A stretch of 64,000 bases of DNA from contig NZ_CP015405.2 in the NCBI RefSeq assembly GCF_001689125.2, positions 2,266,001 to 2,330,000 of the forward strand, written 5' to 3'. Source of the DNA: Blautia pseudococcoides. Lineage in GTDB: Bacteria; Bacillota; Clostridia; Lachnospirales; Lachnospiraceae. A program made the position numbers and the translations under genes. Shown here piece after piece: positions 1 to 7,557 of this stretch. The first letter of the stretch is position 1. Each line of letters opens with the position of its first letter. The notes below the pieces were generated by a model. It made no database searches, was not told where the DNA came from, and saw only the letters and a program-made list of their open reading frames with translations.

Positions 1-1
1 T

Positions 2-142
2 TATGAGGAACAGCTTGCCGTAATCCCAAAACTGGATGCATATTTTGTGCAGGAACGTATCAGCCCGGGGGGAAGTGCGGATATGCTGGCGCTCACTTAT
101 TTTTTGTATTTTATGGGGGTTCTGCCTTGCAGATGGGGGTGA
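2..142 (+). CDS. C-terminal end of a CitG-like triphosphoribosyl-dephospho-CoA synthase (partial)
   Basis: An open frame enters from the left edge and ends at TGA 140-142, giving the last 46 residues of a protein. The motif ISPGGSADMLALTYFL matches the conserved C-terminus of the CitG/MdcB family. That family makes the 2'-(5''-triphosphoribosyl)-3'-dephospho-CoA precursor of the citrate lyase or malonate decarboxylase prosthetic group. The rest of the gene, and any citrate lyase genes, lie outside the window, so the pathway cannot be confirmed. The assignment rests on this short tail only. Confidence 0.65.
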   Translation, partial: YEEQLAVIPKLDAYFVQERISPGGSADMLALTYFLYFMGVLPCRWG

Positions 143-225
143 TTTTTTACTGTCCCAACAGCCCCGGTTTTCTCATCCGGTAAGTAAAAAAACGGGGACG
201 CGGCAGGCATAGAAAGGGTATAGAT

Positions 226-744
226 ATGGAATTTGTTATTAGGAAAGCTGAATATAAGGATATTCCCGGTATTATGACAGTTATGAAAGATGCTCAAAAG
301 GCTATGGAGCATCCGGAATGGTTTTGTTCTGATTGTGAAGAATATATAAAAAAACATATTGAGACATGTGGCTTTACGATTGTGTCAGAGCCTGTTTCAG
401 GTAGTTCTCTGGCAGGTTTTTTTCTTATAAAATTTCCGGGACTTTCGGAGGAAAATCTGGGATATTTACTGAATTATTCAGAGGAAGAACTGCAGAGAAC
501 TGTCCATATGGATATGGCGGTTGTGCATCCTTCCTGGCAGGGAAACGGCCTTCAGTCCCGTATGCTCCATAAGGCGGAGGAAATGCTTGCTGATTCCCCT
601 GTTCTGAGGAACCGGCTTCTGGCGACTGTACATCCTGACAACCGCTATAGCCTGCATAATATGCAAAGTAACGGCTATGAGATTGTAAAGACCGCTGATC
701 TCTACGGTGGTCTGCCAAGGTATGTGCTCCAGAAAATATTATAA
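226..744 (+). CDS. GNAT family N-acetyltransferase
   Basis: This is a 172-residue cytoplasmic protein of usual GNAT length. The acetyl-CoA pyrophosphate-binding loop is visible as HPSWQGNGLQ around residues 101-110, preceded by the beta-4 strand HMDMAVV. The C-terminal part (NMQSNGYEIV) is the usual beta-5/alpha-4 region where the substrate-side strand splits. The start has an AAAGGG site about seven bases upstream. The acceptor substrate cannot be read from sequence. The gene stands alone after the citG-like tail and is followed by a 44-residue ORF. Confidence 0.85.
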   Translation: MEFVIRKAEYKDIPGIMTVMKDAQKAMEHPEWFCSDCEEYIKKHIETCGFTIVSEPVSGSSLAGFFLIKFPGLSEENLGYLLNYSEEELQRTVHMDMAVVHPSWQGNGLQSRMLHKAEEMLADSPVLRNRLLATVHPDNRYSLHNMQSNGYEIVKTADLYGGLPRYVLQKIL

Positions 745-814
745 GATTAATTTTAATCGGGTTTGTTATAATTTATCACTTTCTTCGCAAACTATATGCA
801 TGGAGGTGATAACT

Positions 815-949
815 ATGGAGAATGATTATCAGGTAGCTTCAATCTCAGAGGACTGTGTTTCTGAGATCAATGAACTTCAGAATAAGTTAAATAAAGAAAC
901 AGATAAGGATATTGTGCTTATCGCTTATCAGTCTAAGACAGACGATTAA
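815..949 (+). CDS. Small hypothetical protein (44 aa)
   Basis: A 44-residue acidic protein starts at ATG 815 behind a strong GGAGGTG site at 802-808. It has no membrane segment and no motif I recognise. Its charged middle (NELQNKLNKETDKD) is probably helical. A perfect 12-bp terminator hairpin follows ten bases after the stop, so this is the last gene of its transcript. I call it real because of the ribosome binding site and terminator, not because of any family. Confidence 0.55.
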   Translation: MENDYQVASISEDCVSEINELQNKLNKETDKDIVLIAYQSKTDD

Positions 950-958
950 CATTGTTGT

Positions 959-986
959 ACCAGAAGGGGCCTGCGCCCCTTCTGGT
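959..986. terminator. Bidirectional intrinsic terminator
   Basis: A perfect 12-bp stem (959-970 with 975-986) closes a four-base CTGC loop between two convergent genes. The stem overlaps the last stop codon base of the minus-strand alkylation-repair gene. The plus side runs into a T-rich stretch at 990-1005. Confidence 0.75.
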
Positions 987-1705
987 CATGACTTTATTTC
1001 TTTTCCCATCTGGGAATCTGCTGAGATCAGACGGCTGCGCCCTTCTGTCTTCACCAAATTTTCCAGCTCCTTCAAAGCATCTTTTCCTATCCTCTTCTGG
1101 GCTTTGTTTCCATTTTCCAGCAGTTCATGAGCCAGCAGTACAGACTTTTCCTGATAGTCGAAATCTCTTTTTCCGATTTCTCTTAACGCCCACGATACTG
1201 ATTTTTTTACGTGTTCTCTCTCATCATCGGAGTTCATCCGGATAAGCTCAAGGTAATGATCCAGAGTATGGTTTTTCAGACTTTTTTCATGGATAGCTGC
1301 AGTGGCCATGAGAGTGAATGCAGCCCGTTTGGTATAGGTCGCTTCAGAGTCACACCACTTTTCTATGAGTTCTTCATACCCTTTCATCTTGATGAGCAGA
1401 TTCTTACACAGATGGTCGCACAAATCCCAGGAGATGACATCGTACATAAGTGTCTCTGCCTCCTGCAGCGTAAACTTCTTTTTATCAATGACCAGTACCG
1501 CAAGGAGCCTCGCCTCATGGTATCCTGTATTCCACAATTCATGAGCCAGGGAATTGTCCCTGCCTGCTTTTTTTGCAAGCTTCCTGACATCTGCCGTAGA
1601 CACACCGATACTGTATGTTTCGGGAATACCGAGTTTTACTACATTGGCTTTGTATTTTTCTGAACTTAGTGCTTTTAATTCTGACAGGATTTCATTACTT
1701 GTCAA
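986..1705 (-). CDS. DNA alkylation repair protein, AlkD-like HEAT-repeat glycosylase
   Basis: This is a 239-residue all-helical protein of the PF08713 DNA alkylation repair family, which excises N3/N7-alkylated purines without base flipping. The motif SWDLCDH (residues 92-98) supplies the conserved Trp and Asp of the DNA-binding groove, and YTKRAAF (124-130) supplies the conserved Arg. Length fits the family (about 220-240). It has a ribosome binding site (AAAGGGGGAAA) upstream and stands as a single gene convergent with the small ORF at 815-949. The family call is firm; substrate range is inferred. Confidence 0.88.
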   Translation of the reverse strand: MTSNEILSELKALSSEKYKANVVKLGIPETYSIGVSTADVRKLAKKAGRDNSLAHELWNTGYHEARLLAVLVIDKKKFTLQEAETLMYDVISWDLCDHLCKNLLIKMKGYEELIEKWCDSEATYTKRAAFTLMATAAIHEKSLKNHTLDHYLELIRMNSDDEREHVKKSVSWALREIGKRDFDYQEKSVLLAHELLENGNKAQKRIGKDALKELENLVKTEGRSRLISADSQMGKEIKS

Positions 1706-1767
1706 AGTATTTCCCCCTTTATATAGATATCATTTTGTAACGGTTCCGTACCCTCATAATTACATGT

Positions 1768-2328
1768 TTATAATCGCAGGCTGCCCACCGGAATCACTGC
1801 CGCTGGCCTCCCAGGATGTTTCTGCAGAAATTTTTCCATCCACACCACATCAAGCCACTGTCCGTTTTTATATCCGCATTTTGTAAAATGTCCTACAGTC
1901 CGGTAACCCATTTTTTCATGGAATGCGATACTTTCCGGATTTGGATATGTAATGCAGGCATTGGCATTGGTTATGTTCTGTTTCCTGAGAATATCTTCCA
2001 GCGCTGTGTAGAGCCGGCGGCCTACGCCTTTTCCTCTGACATTTTCCTTCAGATAAACAGTCGTCTCCACCGCCCAGTCATAGGCCGGCCTTCTCTTAAA
2101 AGGGGATGCATATGCATAGCCAATTATTTCACCATCCTGTTCTGCGGCAAGGTATGGATATTTGTTCAAAGTTTCTGTCATTCTTCCTGCAAATTCTTTC
2201 GCAGAAGGCACCTGGTATTCAAACGTGATACAGGTATTTTTTACATATGGTGTATAGATTTCCAGTAAAATCTCAGCGTCCTCCGGCTCTGCCATTCTTA
2301 TGCGTATGCCATTTTTCGTTTCTTTCAC
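1768..2328 (-). CDS. GNAT N-acetyltransferase, phosphinothricin/methionine-sulfoximine acetyltransferase type
   Basis: The 186-residue protein starts at GTG 2328 with GGGAGAG seven bases upstream. It has the MnaT/Pat family layout: the N-terminal IRMAEPEDAEILLEIY, the internal YAYASPFKRRPAYDWAVETTVY block (about 71-92) and the acetyl-CoA loop VRGKGVG (97-103). ITYPNPESIAFHEKMGY follows near the C-terminus. Relatives acetylate the alpha-amino group of small amino-acid analogues such as methionine sulfoximine. The last 15 or so residues (HPGRPAAVIP) are a non-conserved tail. The actual substrate is unknown. Confidence 0.85.
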   Translation of the reverse strand: MKETKNGIRIRMAEPEDAEILLEIYTPYVKNTCITFEYQVPSAKEFAGRMTETLNKYPYLAAEQDGEIIGYAYASPFKRRPAYDWAVETTVYLKENVRGKGVGRRLYTALEDILRKQNITNANACITYPNPESIAFHEKMGYRTVGHFTKCGYKNGQWLDVVWMEKFLQKHPGRPAAVIPVGSLRL

Positions 2329-2471
2329 AGGCTTTCTCTCCCTTTTATAATCAAATGTGGTGTGTGATCTTTTAAATAGTCTGCCAGCTCTTAGTTTGGA
2401 AATCGCTGTCGGACACGTGTTTCAAATAATCTCTGCGTCAGCCGCCTGGGCCTTCCTCAATATTTTCATTT

Positions 2472-3746
2472 TCAGTACCATGGGACATCATACTCTTCAA
2501 TCTTCCCCTCTTCCGCATTCACAGAGTAACCAGCCGCAGTATCTGATTTTTCATTATACTTTTTATACATGATAAATAGTAAAGATTCCCCATCATCTGA
2601 CACTCTGTCGTATACCACAGTCACCTCATACGGAATATCATTTTTATTTACATAAGCAGCCGTATCCCCGCCCAAAATGGCGTAAAAATTCCCCTTCGCA
2701 TTATATGTTTTTTCTGATGTTGTGAATTGTTTTGAAAGCTTATTCTCATACAAACAGTCGTAAGCCTCCTCCACACGGCTGGCATAGTTTTTGTTTTCTT
2801 CCTCCGTATCCTGAGTTATCTGGTCCATCCTATCACTTTCCTCCAGGGAGTAGAGCAACGCATTGTAAGTCTCCTCCAGGGTCTCTTCTACAATCTCAGC
2901 ATCTGTAAAGTAATCTCCTCCCCTTTCCTCATCCGTAGATTTTTTCTTGCCGCTGAAGTTCAGACTGCATACACTTTTGCTCCCTTTTATCTCTATTTGT
3001 ACCTGCAGAGTACCGGGAAATTTTTCAAAAATGGGATCTTCTATGGCATCGGAAATCATTTTTGCCGCCTCTTTTGAAACCTGTTTAAGTTCCGCTTCAT
3101 TCTTCATAATGAGATGGTTTTCACTCCACTCTGTGCGAAATCCCTCTGCCTCATATGTCTCTTTAAAATAATATGTTTCAATGTTTTCTATAAAATCATC
3201 TGCGACTTCACTGCCCGAAACAGTAGGATATCTGAGAATATGAACTGCTGCCATAGGATATTTTTCCGTCATATATGCCCCGGATCTCTTCTCAAACTGC
3301 ATGTTGTATTTCTCCTCCAGCAGCTTGATATCCCTCTCCTCGTCCCACTCAAATTGTTTCCTTCCAAAAAAAGATATCTTGTCCCAGTATGTATAATTTG
3401 TCGAATCTCCGCCTGACTGTTCTGTCACACAGAGCATACGGGAACCAATATCATGCTCCTCGGGAGACTTGAGCAGAAAGTAAACAAATCCCACTAAAAA
3501 TACGATCACTGCCAAAACAGCATAGATAACTGTCAATACCGCAGCCACCACTTTATACTTTATCCTGGTCAGATAATATCCGATCAGGAGGGCGGGGAAG
3601 AGAAAGGCCAAAGCCCATAAAAGAGCCTGCACCCACATTCTGAATTCAACCCCAATTCCCCGCAGAATAAATTTAGCAAGGCCGAATCCCATTAAACTTC
3701 CCAAATAAATGATCCAGGGAAGCGCATATTTTGTCTTACGTTCCAT
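2472..3746 (-). CDS. Membrane-anchored hypothetical protein
   Basis: I chose the ATG at 3746 because AAGGAG sits directly upstream; the frame is open 17 codons further. The 424-residue product has about three hydrophobic segments in its first 90 residues. A long, acidic, mostly soluble region follows, probably outside the membrane, with EETLEETYNALLYSLEESD likely forming a helix. I do not recognise a family. It is the first of three minus-strand genes in this stretch whose products cannot be tied to a pathway. Confidence 0.7.
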   Translation of the reverse strand: MERKTKYALPWIIYLGSLMGFGLAKFILRGIGVEFRMWVQALLWALAFLFPALLIGYYLTRIKYKVVAAVLTVIYAVLAVIVFLVGFVYFLLKSPEEHDIGSRMLCVTEQSGGDSTNYTYWDKISFFGRKQFEWDEERDIKLLEEKYNMQFEKRSGAYMTEKYPMAAVHILRYPTVSGSEVADDFIENIETYYFKETYEAEGFRTEWSENHLIMKNEAELKQVSKEAAKMISDAIEDPIFEKFPGTLQVQIEIKGSKSVCSLNFSGKKKSTDEERGGDYFTDAEIVEETLEETYNALLYSLEESDRMDQITQDTEEENKNYASRVEEAYDCLYENKLSKQFTTSEKTYNAKGNFYAILGGDTAAYVNKNDIPYEVTVVYDRVSDDGESLLFIMYKKYNEKSDTAAGYSVNAEEGKIEEYDVPWY

Positions 3747-3809
3747 GTTTTCTCCTTGTTTCCATCCACGCTCGGTAATTTCACAGAGTACGACCACATT
3801 TGCAGCCGC

Positions 3810-4649
3810 TCACGACCCAAAAAATACCGCTTCCAACGTCCCATACTTTATGCCGTTTTGGATTCTGACGGCATATTCATGGCATAAGCTGTAAAAATAT
3901 GGAACCCACTCCTGTCTGCCTGATTTTTCAGCCAGGATCCGTAATAGTGTTTTCAGTTTTCCCTCTGTTTTTTGCAGGTTATCACCTGAAAAATACTGTT
4001 CTGCCGCCTCAATATCCTGATCAGAAAGTGAAAGCTCCATAAGCCGCCTGTCAGCGATCATACAACCAAATGCCGTGACAAGCACCATCTCACTTAGGTT
4101 TCCCATATATGAGGTGCCTGTTCTGCCCTGCACCTGCTTCAAAAGGCGTCTCACAGCCTGTTCCGGAAAACATTCCAAAAGTCCTCTCTCCACTACTATA
4201 TCACATAAATATTGATAAATGATATCAATTCCGCACATTTCCCCACGAAAATTCACAGTTGGATAGTCCAGTGTCAGCAAATGGTCCTGTGGTCTGAATC
4301 TGGCATCATAGGCAATAAAGAACGCGGGCATTCCTTCCAGCAGGGTTCCCCTGTAATTGCTGCAGCCGTAATCGCAGAAATCTCCAGTCAGATCATGAAA
4401 GATTTCTTTTGCCTTATGGACTTTCTCCACCACCCTGTCATAACCGATCTTATATGCATCCTCTGCCTTCACCGCATGTTCTGACAGCAATGCGCTTGCA
4501 GTGATATTTTCATATTCCTGTACGCAATATAGCACAGCCTCCATGAGCATCTGAGCGGTTTCATACGTCACAGAGCTGCTCTCTTTGGAGGTGTATTTAT
4601 CTGCAAGCCATGCCGTCAAAGGCAGTAATTCTTCCAACGGGTATTCCAT
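3810..4649 (-). CDS. DUF6179-like protein
   Basis: The 279-residue cytoplasmic protein starts at ATG 4649, which has AGGAAGGGG about seven bases upstream; starts at 4670 and 4679 are possible but lack a site. It is helical and carries a conserved-looking DYGCSNYRGTL patch and DYPTVNF. I recall this architecture as DUF6179, found next to a DUF6323-like partner in Lachnospiraceae; that naming comes from memory. It follows the partner gene with a short gap, so the two are probably co-transcribed. The function is not known. Confidence 0.65.
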   Translation of the reverse strand: MEYPLEELLPLTAWLADKYTSKESSSVTYETAQMLMEAVLYCVQEYENITASALLSEHAVKAEDAYKIGYDRVVEKVHKAKEIFHDLTGDFCDYGCSNYRGTLLEGMPAFFIAYDARFRPQDHLLTLDYPTVNFRGEMCGIDIIYQYLCDIVVERGLLECFPEQAVRRLLKQVQGRTGTSYMGNLSEMVLVTAFGCMIADRRLMELSLSDQDIEAAEQYFSGDNLQKTEGKLKTLLRILAEKSGRQEWVPYFYSLCHEYAVRIQNGIKYGTLEAVFFGS

Positions 4650-4685
4650 ATATATTCCCCTTCCTGTCATATCTGTCATTTACTT

Positions 4686-5228
4686 CTACTCCCAAAAAAG
4701 TTCCTTCAAAACAGACTGGTAAAGCTCCGGGTCCCAGCGCTCCTCCTCGCTGAGCTCGTCATAAGCATCCGCACCGCCGGTTTGTATAAATCCCAGATTC
4801 CCTTCTCGGACAGCCCTTGAAAAACGTTCCAGGCAGGTATTTTCCAGATAATCCAAATCCCCAAAACATACGGACTCATACTGCTGTCTCATAAACGTCA
4901 TCAATTCATCATCTGTCAGCCTGTCCTGAGATTCATTTTTAAAGCGGTAAAAAATGTCCTGCAGCCTTGTTAATGTGGCAAGATACGTGTCCTGGCTGAT
5001 ATACTGAGAATCACAGAAGCTGTAGATGATCTTATCCAGTATTCCTCTGCCAAACTCCACCCTTCCATACTTTTTCAGGCTGTTATTCCTGCTTACGATC
5101 AGTTTTTTTGCCTCCTGTTCGGAAAGCGCAAGTCCAAATTTCTCTGTCCTCTGATTGTAAGCGTCCAGCATTGTCAGCTCATCCTTCTGCCGCTTCTTAG
5201 TGAGCATCTCAAAAATCTGTTTTTCCAT
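4686..5228 (-). CDS. DUF6323-like protein
   Basis: This is a 180-residue charged helical protein starting at ATG 5228, where AGGAGG lies eight bases upstream. A 22-codon upstream extension has no site and is rejected. The sequence has no membrane segment or catalytic motif I can name. Features such as SRNNSLKKYGRVEFG and FMRQQYESVCFGDLDYL look like a defined family, which I believe is DUF6323. It is the promoter-proximal gene of a two-gene operon with the DUF6179-like gene. The promoter is seen at 5390-5418, with a palindrome just downstream. Confidence 0.65.
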   Translation of the reverse strand: MEKQIFEMLTKKRQKDELTMLDAYNQRTEKFGLALSEQEAKKLIVSRNNSLKKYGRVEFGRGILDKIIYSFCDSQYISQDTYLATLTRLQDIFYRFKNESQDRLTDDELMTFMRQQYESVCFGDLDYLENTCLERFSRAVREGNLGFIQTGGADAYDELSEEERWDPELYQSVLKELFWE

Positions 5229-5358
5229 GGCAATTCCTCCTGTTATTCCTGAGGCCGGCTTTCCCTGTACAGGATTGCCGGGCTTATGCAGCACTGTACG
5301 GTTGTCTGCGGCTGCCCCTGGCTGATGACAGCTTTTTACGGGGCAGACAGCGTTACGC

Positions 5359-5378
5359 TTTACAGGCCAGCCTGTAAA
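5359..5378. promoter_or_regulatory. Operator-like palindrome downstream of the 5.4-kb promoter
   Basis: Two perfect 9-bp arms (TTTACAGGC 5359-5367 and GCCTGTAAA 5370-5378) are separated by two bases. They lie just inside the predicted transcript start of the minus-strand DUF pair, where a bound repressor would block transcription. No regulator gene is adjacent, so the ligand protein is unknown. Confidence 0.45.
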
Positions 5379-5389
5379 TGGTAACGATC

Positions 5390-5418
5390 ATTATAACCCT
5401 GCCGGGATATCAATACAA
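5390..5418 (-). promoter_or_regulatory. Sigma-A-type promoter for the DUF6323/DUF6179 pair
   Basis: On the minus strand a -35 TTGTAT (5413-5418) and a -10 TATAAT (5390-5395) are separated by 17 bases. The start would lie near 5383, leaving a leader of about 150 bases before the coding start at 5228. The leader holds a palindrome and no other gene. Confidence 0.6.
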
Positions 5419-5460
5419 GCCTTGAAAAAACGCTGTTTTTGTGGTAATATAATCATGGAA

Positions 5461-5490
5461 AAGGAAGCAGAAAATATAATCTGCTTCCTT
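5461..5490. terminator. Intrinsic terminator downstream of the broken FtsX gene
   Basis: An 11-bp stem (AAGGAAGCAGA 5461-5471 with 5480-5490) has T-rich flanks on both strands. On the minus strand it follows the stop of the FtsX-like remnant at 5505. Confidence 0.7.
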
Positions 5491-5504
5491 TTTGTTCTAC
5501 TACT

Positions 5505-6119
5505 CTATTCTTTTGCCTTCAGTGCTTCCACCATATTAATACGGGGAATTTTCCTGGACACAGCAAGACTGATGAGCCAGGACAGTGCCAGAGTTCCGGC
5601 GGCACTGAAGATCCAGGATATTCCTCTTATATATATCGGCACATCCATGGAATCTGGAATCGTGGACAGCATATACACCAGAAGTCCGTATCCTGCCGGA
5701 AGTCCCAGAAGTATGCCCACAGCAGAAAGCCACACATTTTGCTCAATCATAACATTCTGTATTTTCCCATCTCCAAACCCGAGAACCTTCATGGTGGCAA
5801 ATTCACGGTACCGTTCCAAATAAGAAAGGACACCCAGATTATAGAGCATGACACCACCCAGAATCACAGCCCCTAAAACCAACAGCGCGATCATCATGAT
5901 CATACCTTCCATCATGGAATCTATCCCCTTTGTCAATTCACCCTGATGAGAAATACTGCATTCTTTCTCATATCCTCCGAATCCCTTTTGCGGCTCCACT
6001 CCAATGATAGCCGCAGGTGCATCTGCGCTATGCCTTCCAATCCCAGGCATAGTATTCAATGCTTCGATTGCCCAGTTTATAGATTCTGTTTGTAAACGCA
6101 CCATAATGGCAGTACCCAC
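5505..6119 (-). pseudogene. C-terminal remnant of an FtsX-like ABC transporter permease
   Basis: The 204-codon frame holds the last part of a large FtsX/MacB-type permease. It contains a periplasmic-domain tail, a membrane helix (MMIALLVLGAVILGGVMLYNL), the family signature YREFATMKVLGF, and two more membrane helices before MVEALKAKE. Intact members run to about 700-1100 residues, so most of the gene is missing. Reading upstream, the frame hits a stop at about 6135-6137, inside acquired DNA. A 14-bp inverted repeat straddles the broken end. It is not expected to work. Confidence 0.8.
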
Positions 6120-6133
6120 TATGGTGCGTTTAC
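6092..6133. repeat. Inverted repeat at the broken end of the FtsX gene
   Basis: The sequence GTAAACGCACCATA (6092-6105) recurs as its exact reverse complement at 6120-6133, with a 14-base spacer. The left arm is part of the permease reading frame, and the right arm lies at the edge of the foreign DNA. It may mark a fold-back rearrangement at the junction. Confidence 0.6.
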
Positions 6134-6461
6134 GTTACAGATGAATATTCTGCTTCAAAAATATCACATGTCCGGAAATATGGAAAGCATTAATCTGGTT
6201 ATCGGAAATCACCTTAAATCAGCTTGACTACATATCATTCTATGAGGATTGTTTTGTCAAGGCCTTGCCGCCATTGGCGGTGCTTGCAGCCTTGATAAAT
6301 CAAGGCACATAGAATATCATTTATATGCTGATTTCCATTCACCGGAATTATGATTTCCTTACACCGGATTATTCAACAGAGAATCAATACATTTCGTTCA
6401 GAACACAATAAACCTGTAGAGCTTCGAGATATTGCCATAGTTTTACTTGGACTGAGGATAG
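6134..6461. other. Non-coding junction DNA of a decayed insertion element
   Basis: No intact gene is seen. The stretch contains a hairpin around 6257-6297, with outer arms CAAGGC/GCCTTG around a CCGCCA/TGGCGG core. It also has several degenerate copies of a CCGGAAT/ATTTCC-type motif (for example 6170-6180 and 6345-6355), as expected for the end region of an insertion sequence. The exact ends cannot be fixed by eye. Confidence 0.35.
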
Positions 6462-6710
6462 GATTGTGAGATTCCCCAGTATGACCGGGCACAGATAGAT
6501 AAATATATTCAATGCCACCTTCGTTACGCCGATGGTACACAGGACATTTTTACTAATAAAGCAATCGATGAGATCTATCAGTATTCTGCCGAATCAGCGC
6601 GGGCGATCGATAAGGTATATACCCATGGCCTGATGAATGCCGCCCAGCACAACAAGAAGTTGATTGATGATCACACGGTCCGCTCAGTTATCGCTGGGGA
6701 ATTACCGTAA
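6462..6710 (+). pseudogene. 3' remnant of an ExeA/TnsC-like AAA transposition ATPase
   Basis: One frame reads EIPQYDRAQIDKYIQ, then KAIDEIYQYSAESARAIDKV, then LIDDHTVRSVIAGELP before TAA 6708-6710. This resembles the C-terminal lid region of the ExeA-type AAA ATPases encoded beside DDE transposases in insertion sequences. The frame is closed by a stop at 6459-6461 and the Walker motifs are absent. Only about 80 codons remain, and the transposase partner is missing. Confidence 0.55.
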
Positions 6711-6766
6711 AGGAGAGAGAATCACACTTCGGTGCGGTACCTCTTAATCGTTTATCAAACAAAACT

Positions 6767-7033
6767 TCAGAGCAGTTTTAGGCATGGCACGAGGGCAGTT
6801 CCTGGACTCGATAGGGAAATCCCCCATGCCAACTCCGCAATGGTGTTTAACGATATATCATTTTTTTTAATCAGATCTTGAAGCTTCTTTGTTATAACCT
6901 CACTAACTACACCCCATTCTTGTTTAAATAAATTACTGTTATCACTACCCTCCTTAAAACTGCTAAACTCTTTATACTTACTTAGTAATTCTCTCCAATA
7001 CGAGATTTCTTCTATCTTTTTATACTTTTCCAT
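6767..7033 (-). CDS. Small hypothetical protein beside the ABC exporters (88 aa)
   Basis: The start at ATG 7033 has a strong GAGGGGG site. The first 65 or so residues are charged and helical (KKIEEISYWRELLSKYKEF, VITKKLQDLIKKND). The C-terminal 20 residues change character to AWGISLSSPGTALVPC and may be read-through into neighbouring insertion-element DNA. Its place beside two ABC exporters would suit a secreted or modified peptide precursor, but there is no double-glycine leader site and no modifying enzyme nearby. I do not recognise a family. Confidence 0.45.
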   Translation of the reverse strand: MEKYKKIEEISYWRELLSKYKEFSSFKEGSDNSNLFKQEWGVVSEVITKKLQDLIKKNDISLNTIAELAWGISLSSPGTALVPCLKLL

Positions 7034-7282
7034 CTTTAACCCCCTCATTCTGATACATGGATAAATAAAATAATACTGAAAAGTTCGTCATTACTAAACA
7101 AAAAACTTATTAAAACTAACTTAGATAAGATAATCTCCATTCATTTTTATATCTAATTCTACACCACTTTACATATGTCGGCATGTCGGCGGTATTGTAC
7201 ACGAAAGTAGCATAAATACCTGATATCAAATTTATTCGTTTAGAAAAAAGCGAAGTTCCTATACGCTCTCTTCACATTTTTT
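7034..7282. other. Non-coding AT-rich DNA
   Basis: This is the upstream region of the 88-aa gene and flanking island DNA. No convincing ORF is seen on either strand. It probably contains the promoter for the small gene, but I cannot single one out. Confidence 0.4.
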
Positions 7283-7450
7283 TAAAAAACCTCCCCCGAT
7301 AAGGCAATTGTATATTCCGAAAAAGTGCCCGGCCAGTAATTGGAGCCGTTATTCGCTGGAAGGTCAAAAAACTTTAACACTTCCTCAAGCAACTTTTTAA
7401 CAAACTTAAAAACCATGGTTTCGTCGATACACAGAACCACCGGCTGCTGC
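7282..7450 (-). pseudogene. Fragment of a DDE transposase
   Basis: A minus-strand frame reads QQPVVLCIDETMVFKF and then FFDLPANNGSNYWPG before a TAA at 7282-7284. This matches the catalytic-core pattern of a transposase family I recall as having IDDTMV...KLFDHAAHNGSNYLNG. About 56 codons survive and the rest is gone. GC content is higher than in the surrounding island, so it came from a separate insertion event. Confidence 0.5.
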
Positions 7451-7557
7451 TTCAAGGAGTCAGAAATCAGCTTGTACCTCGTCTACTAAGAGTCTGCCTA
7501 TCTTACATTCTTTTCGGCCTTAATTTACTGATTTATCTTCATAATACCAACATATAT

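Noticed and set aside
143..225. Possible terminator after the citG-like tail
   Set aside because: The CCCCG/CGGGG pairing is short with a long loop and no T-tract in the right place.
6767..7033. Calling the small ORF a lantibiotic precursor
   Set aside because: No lanthionine synthetase, no GG/GA leader site and no typical core Cys/Thr pattern, so it is kept as hypothetical.
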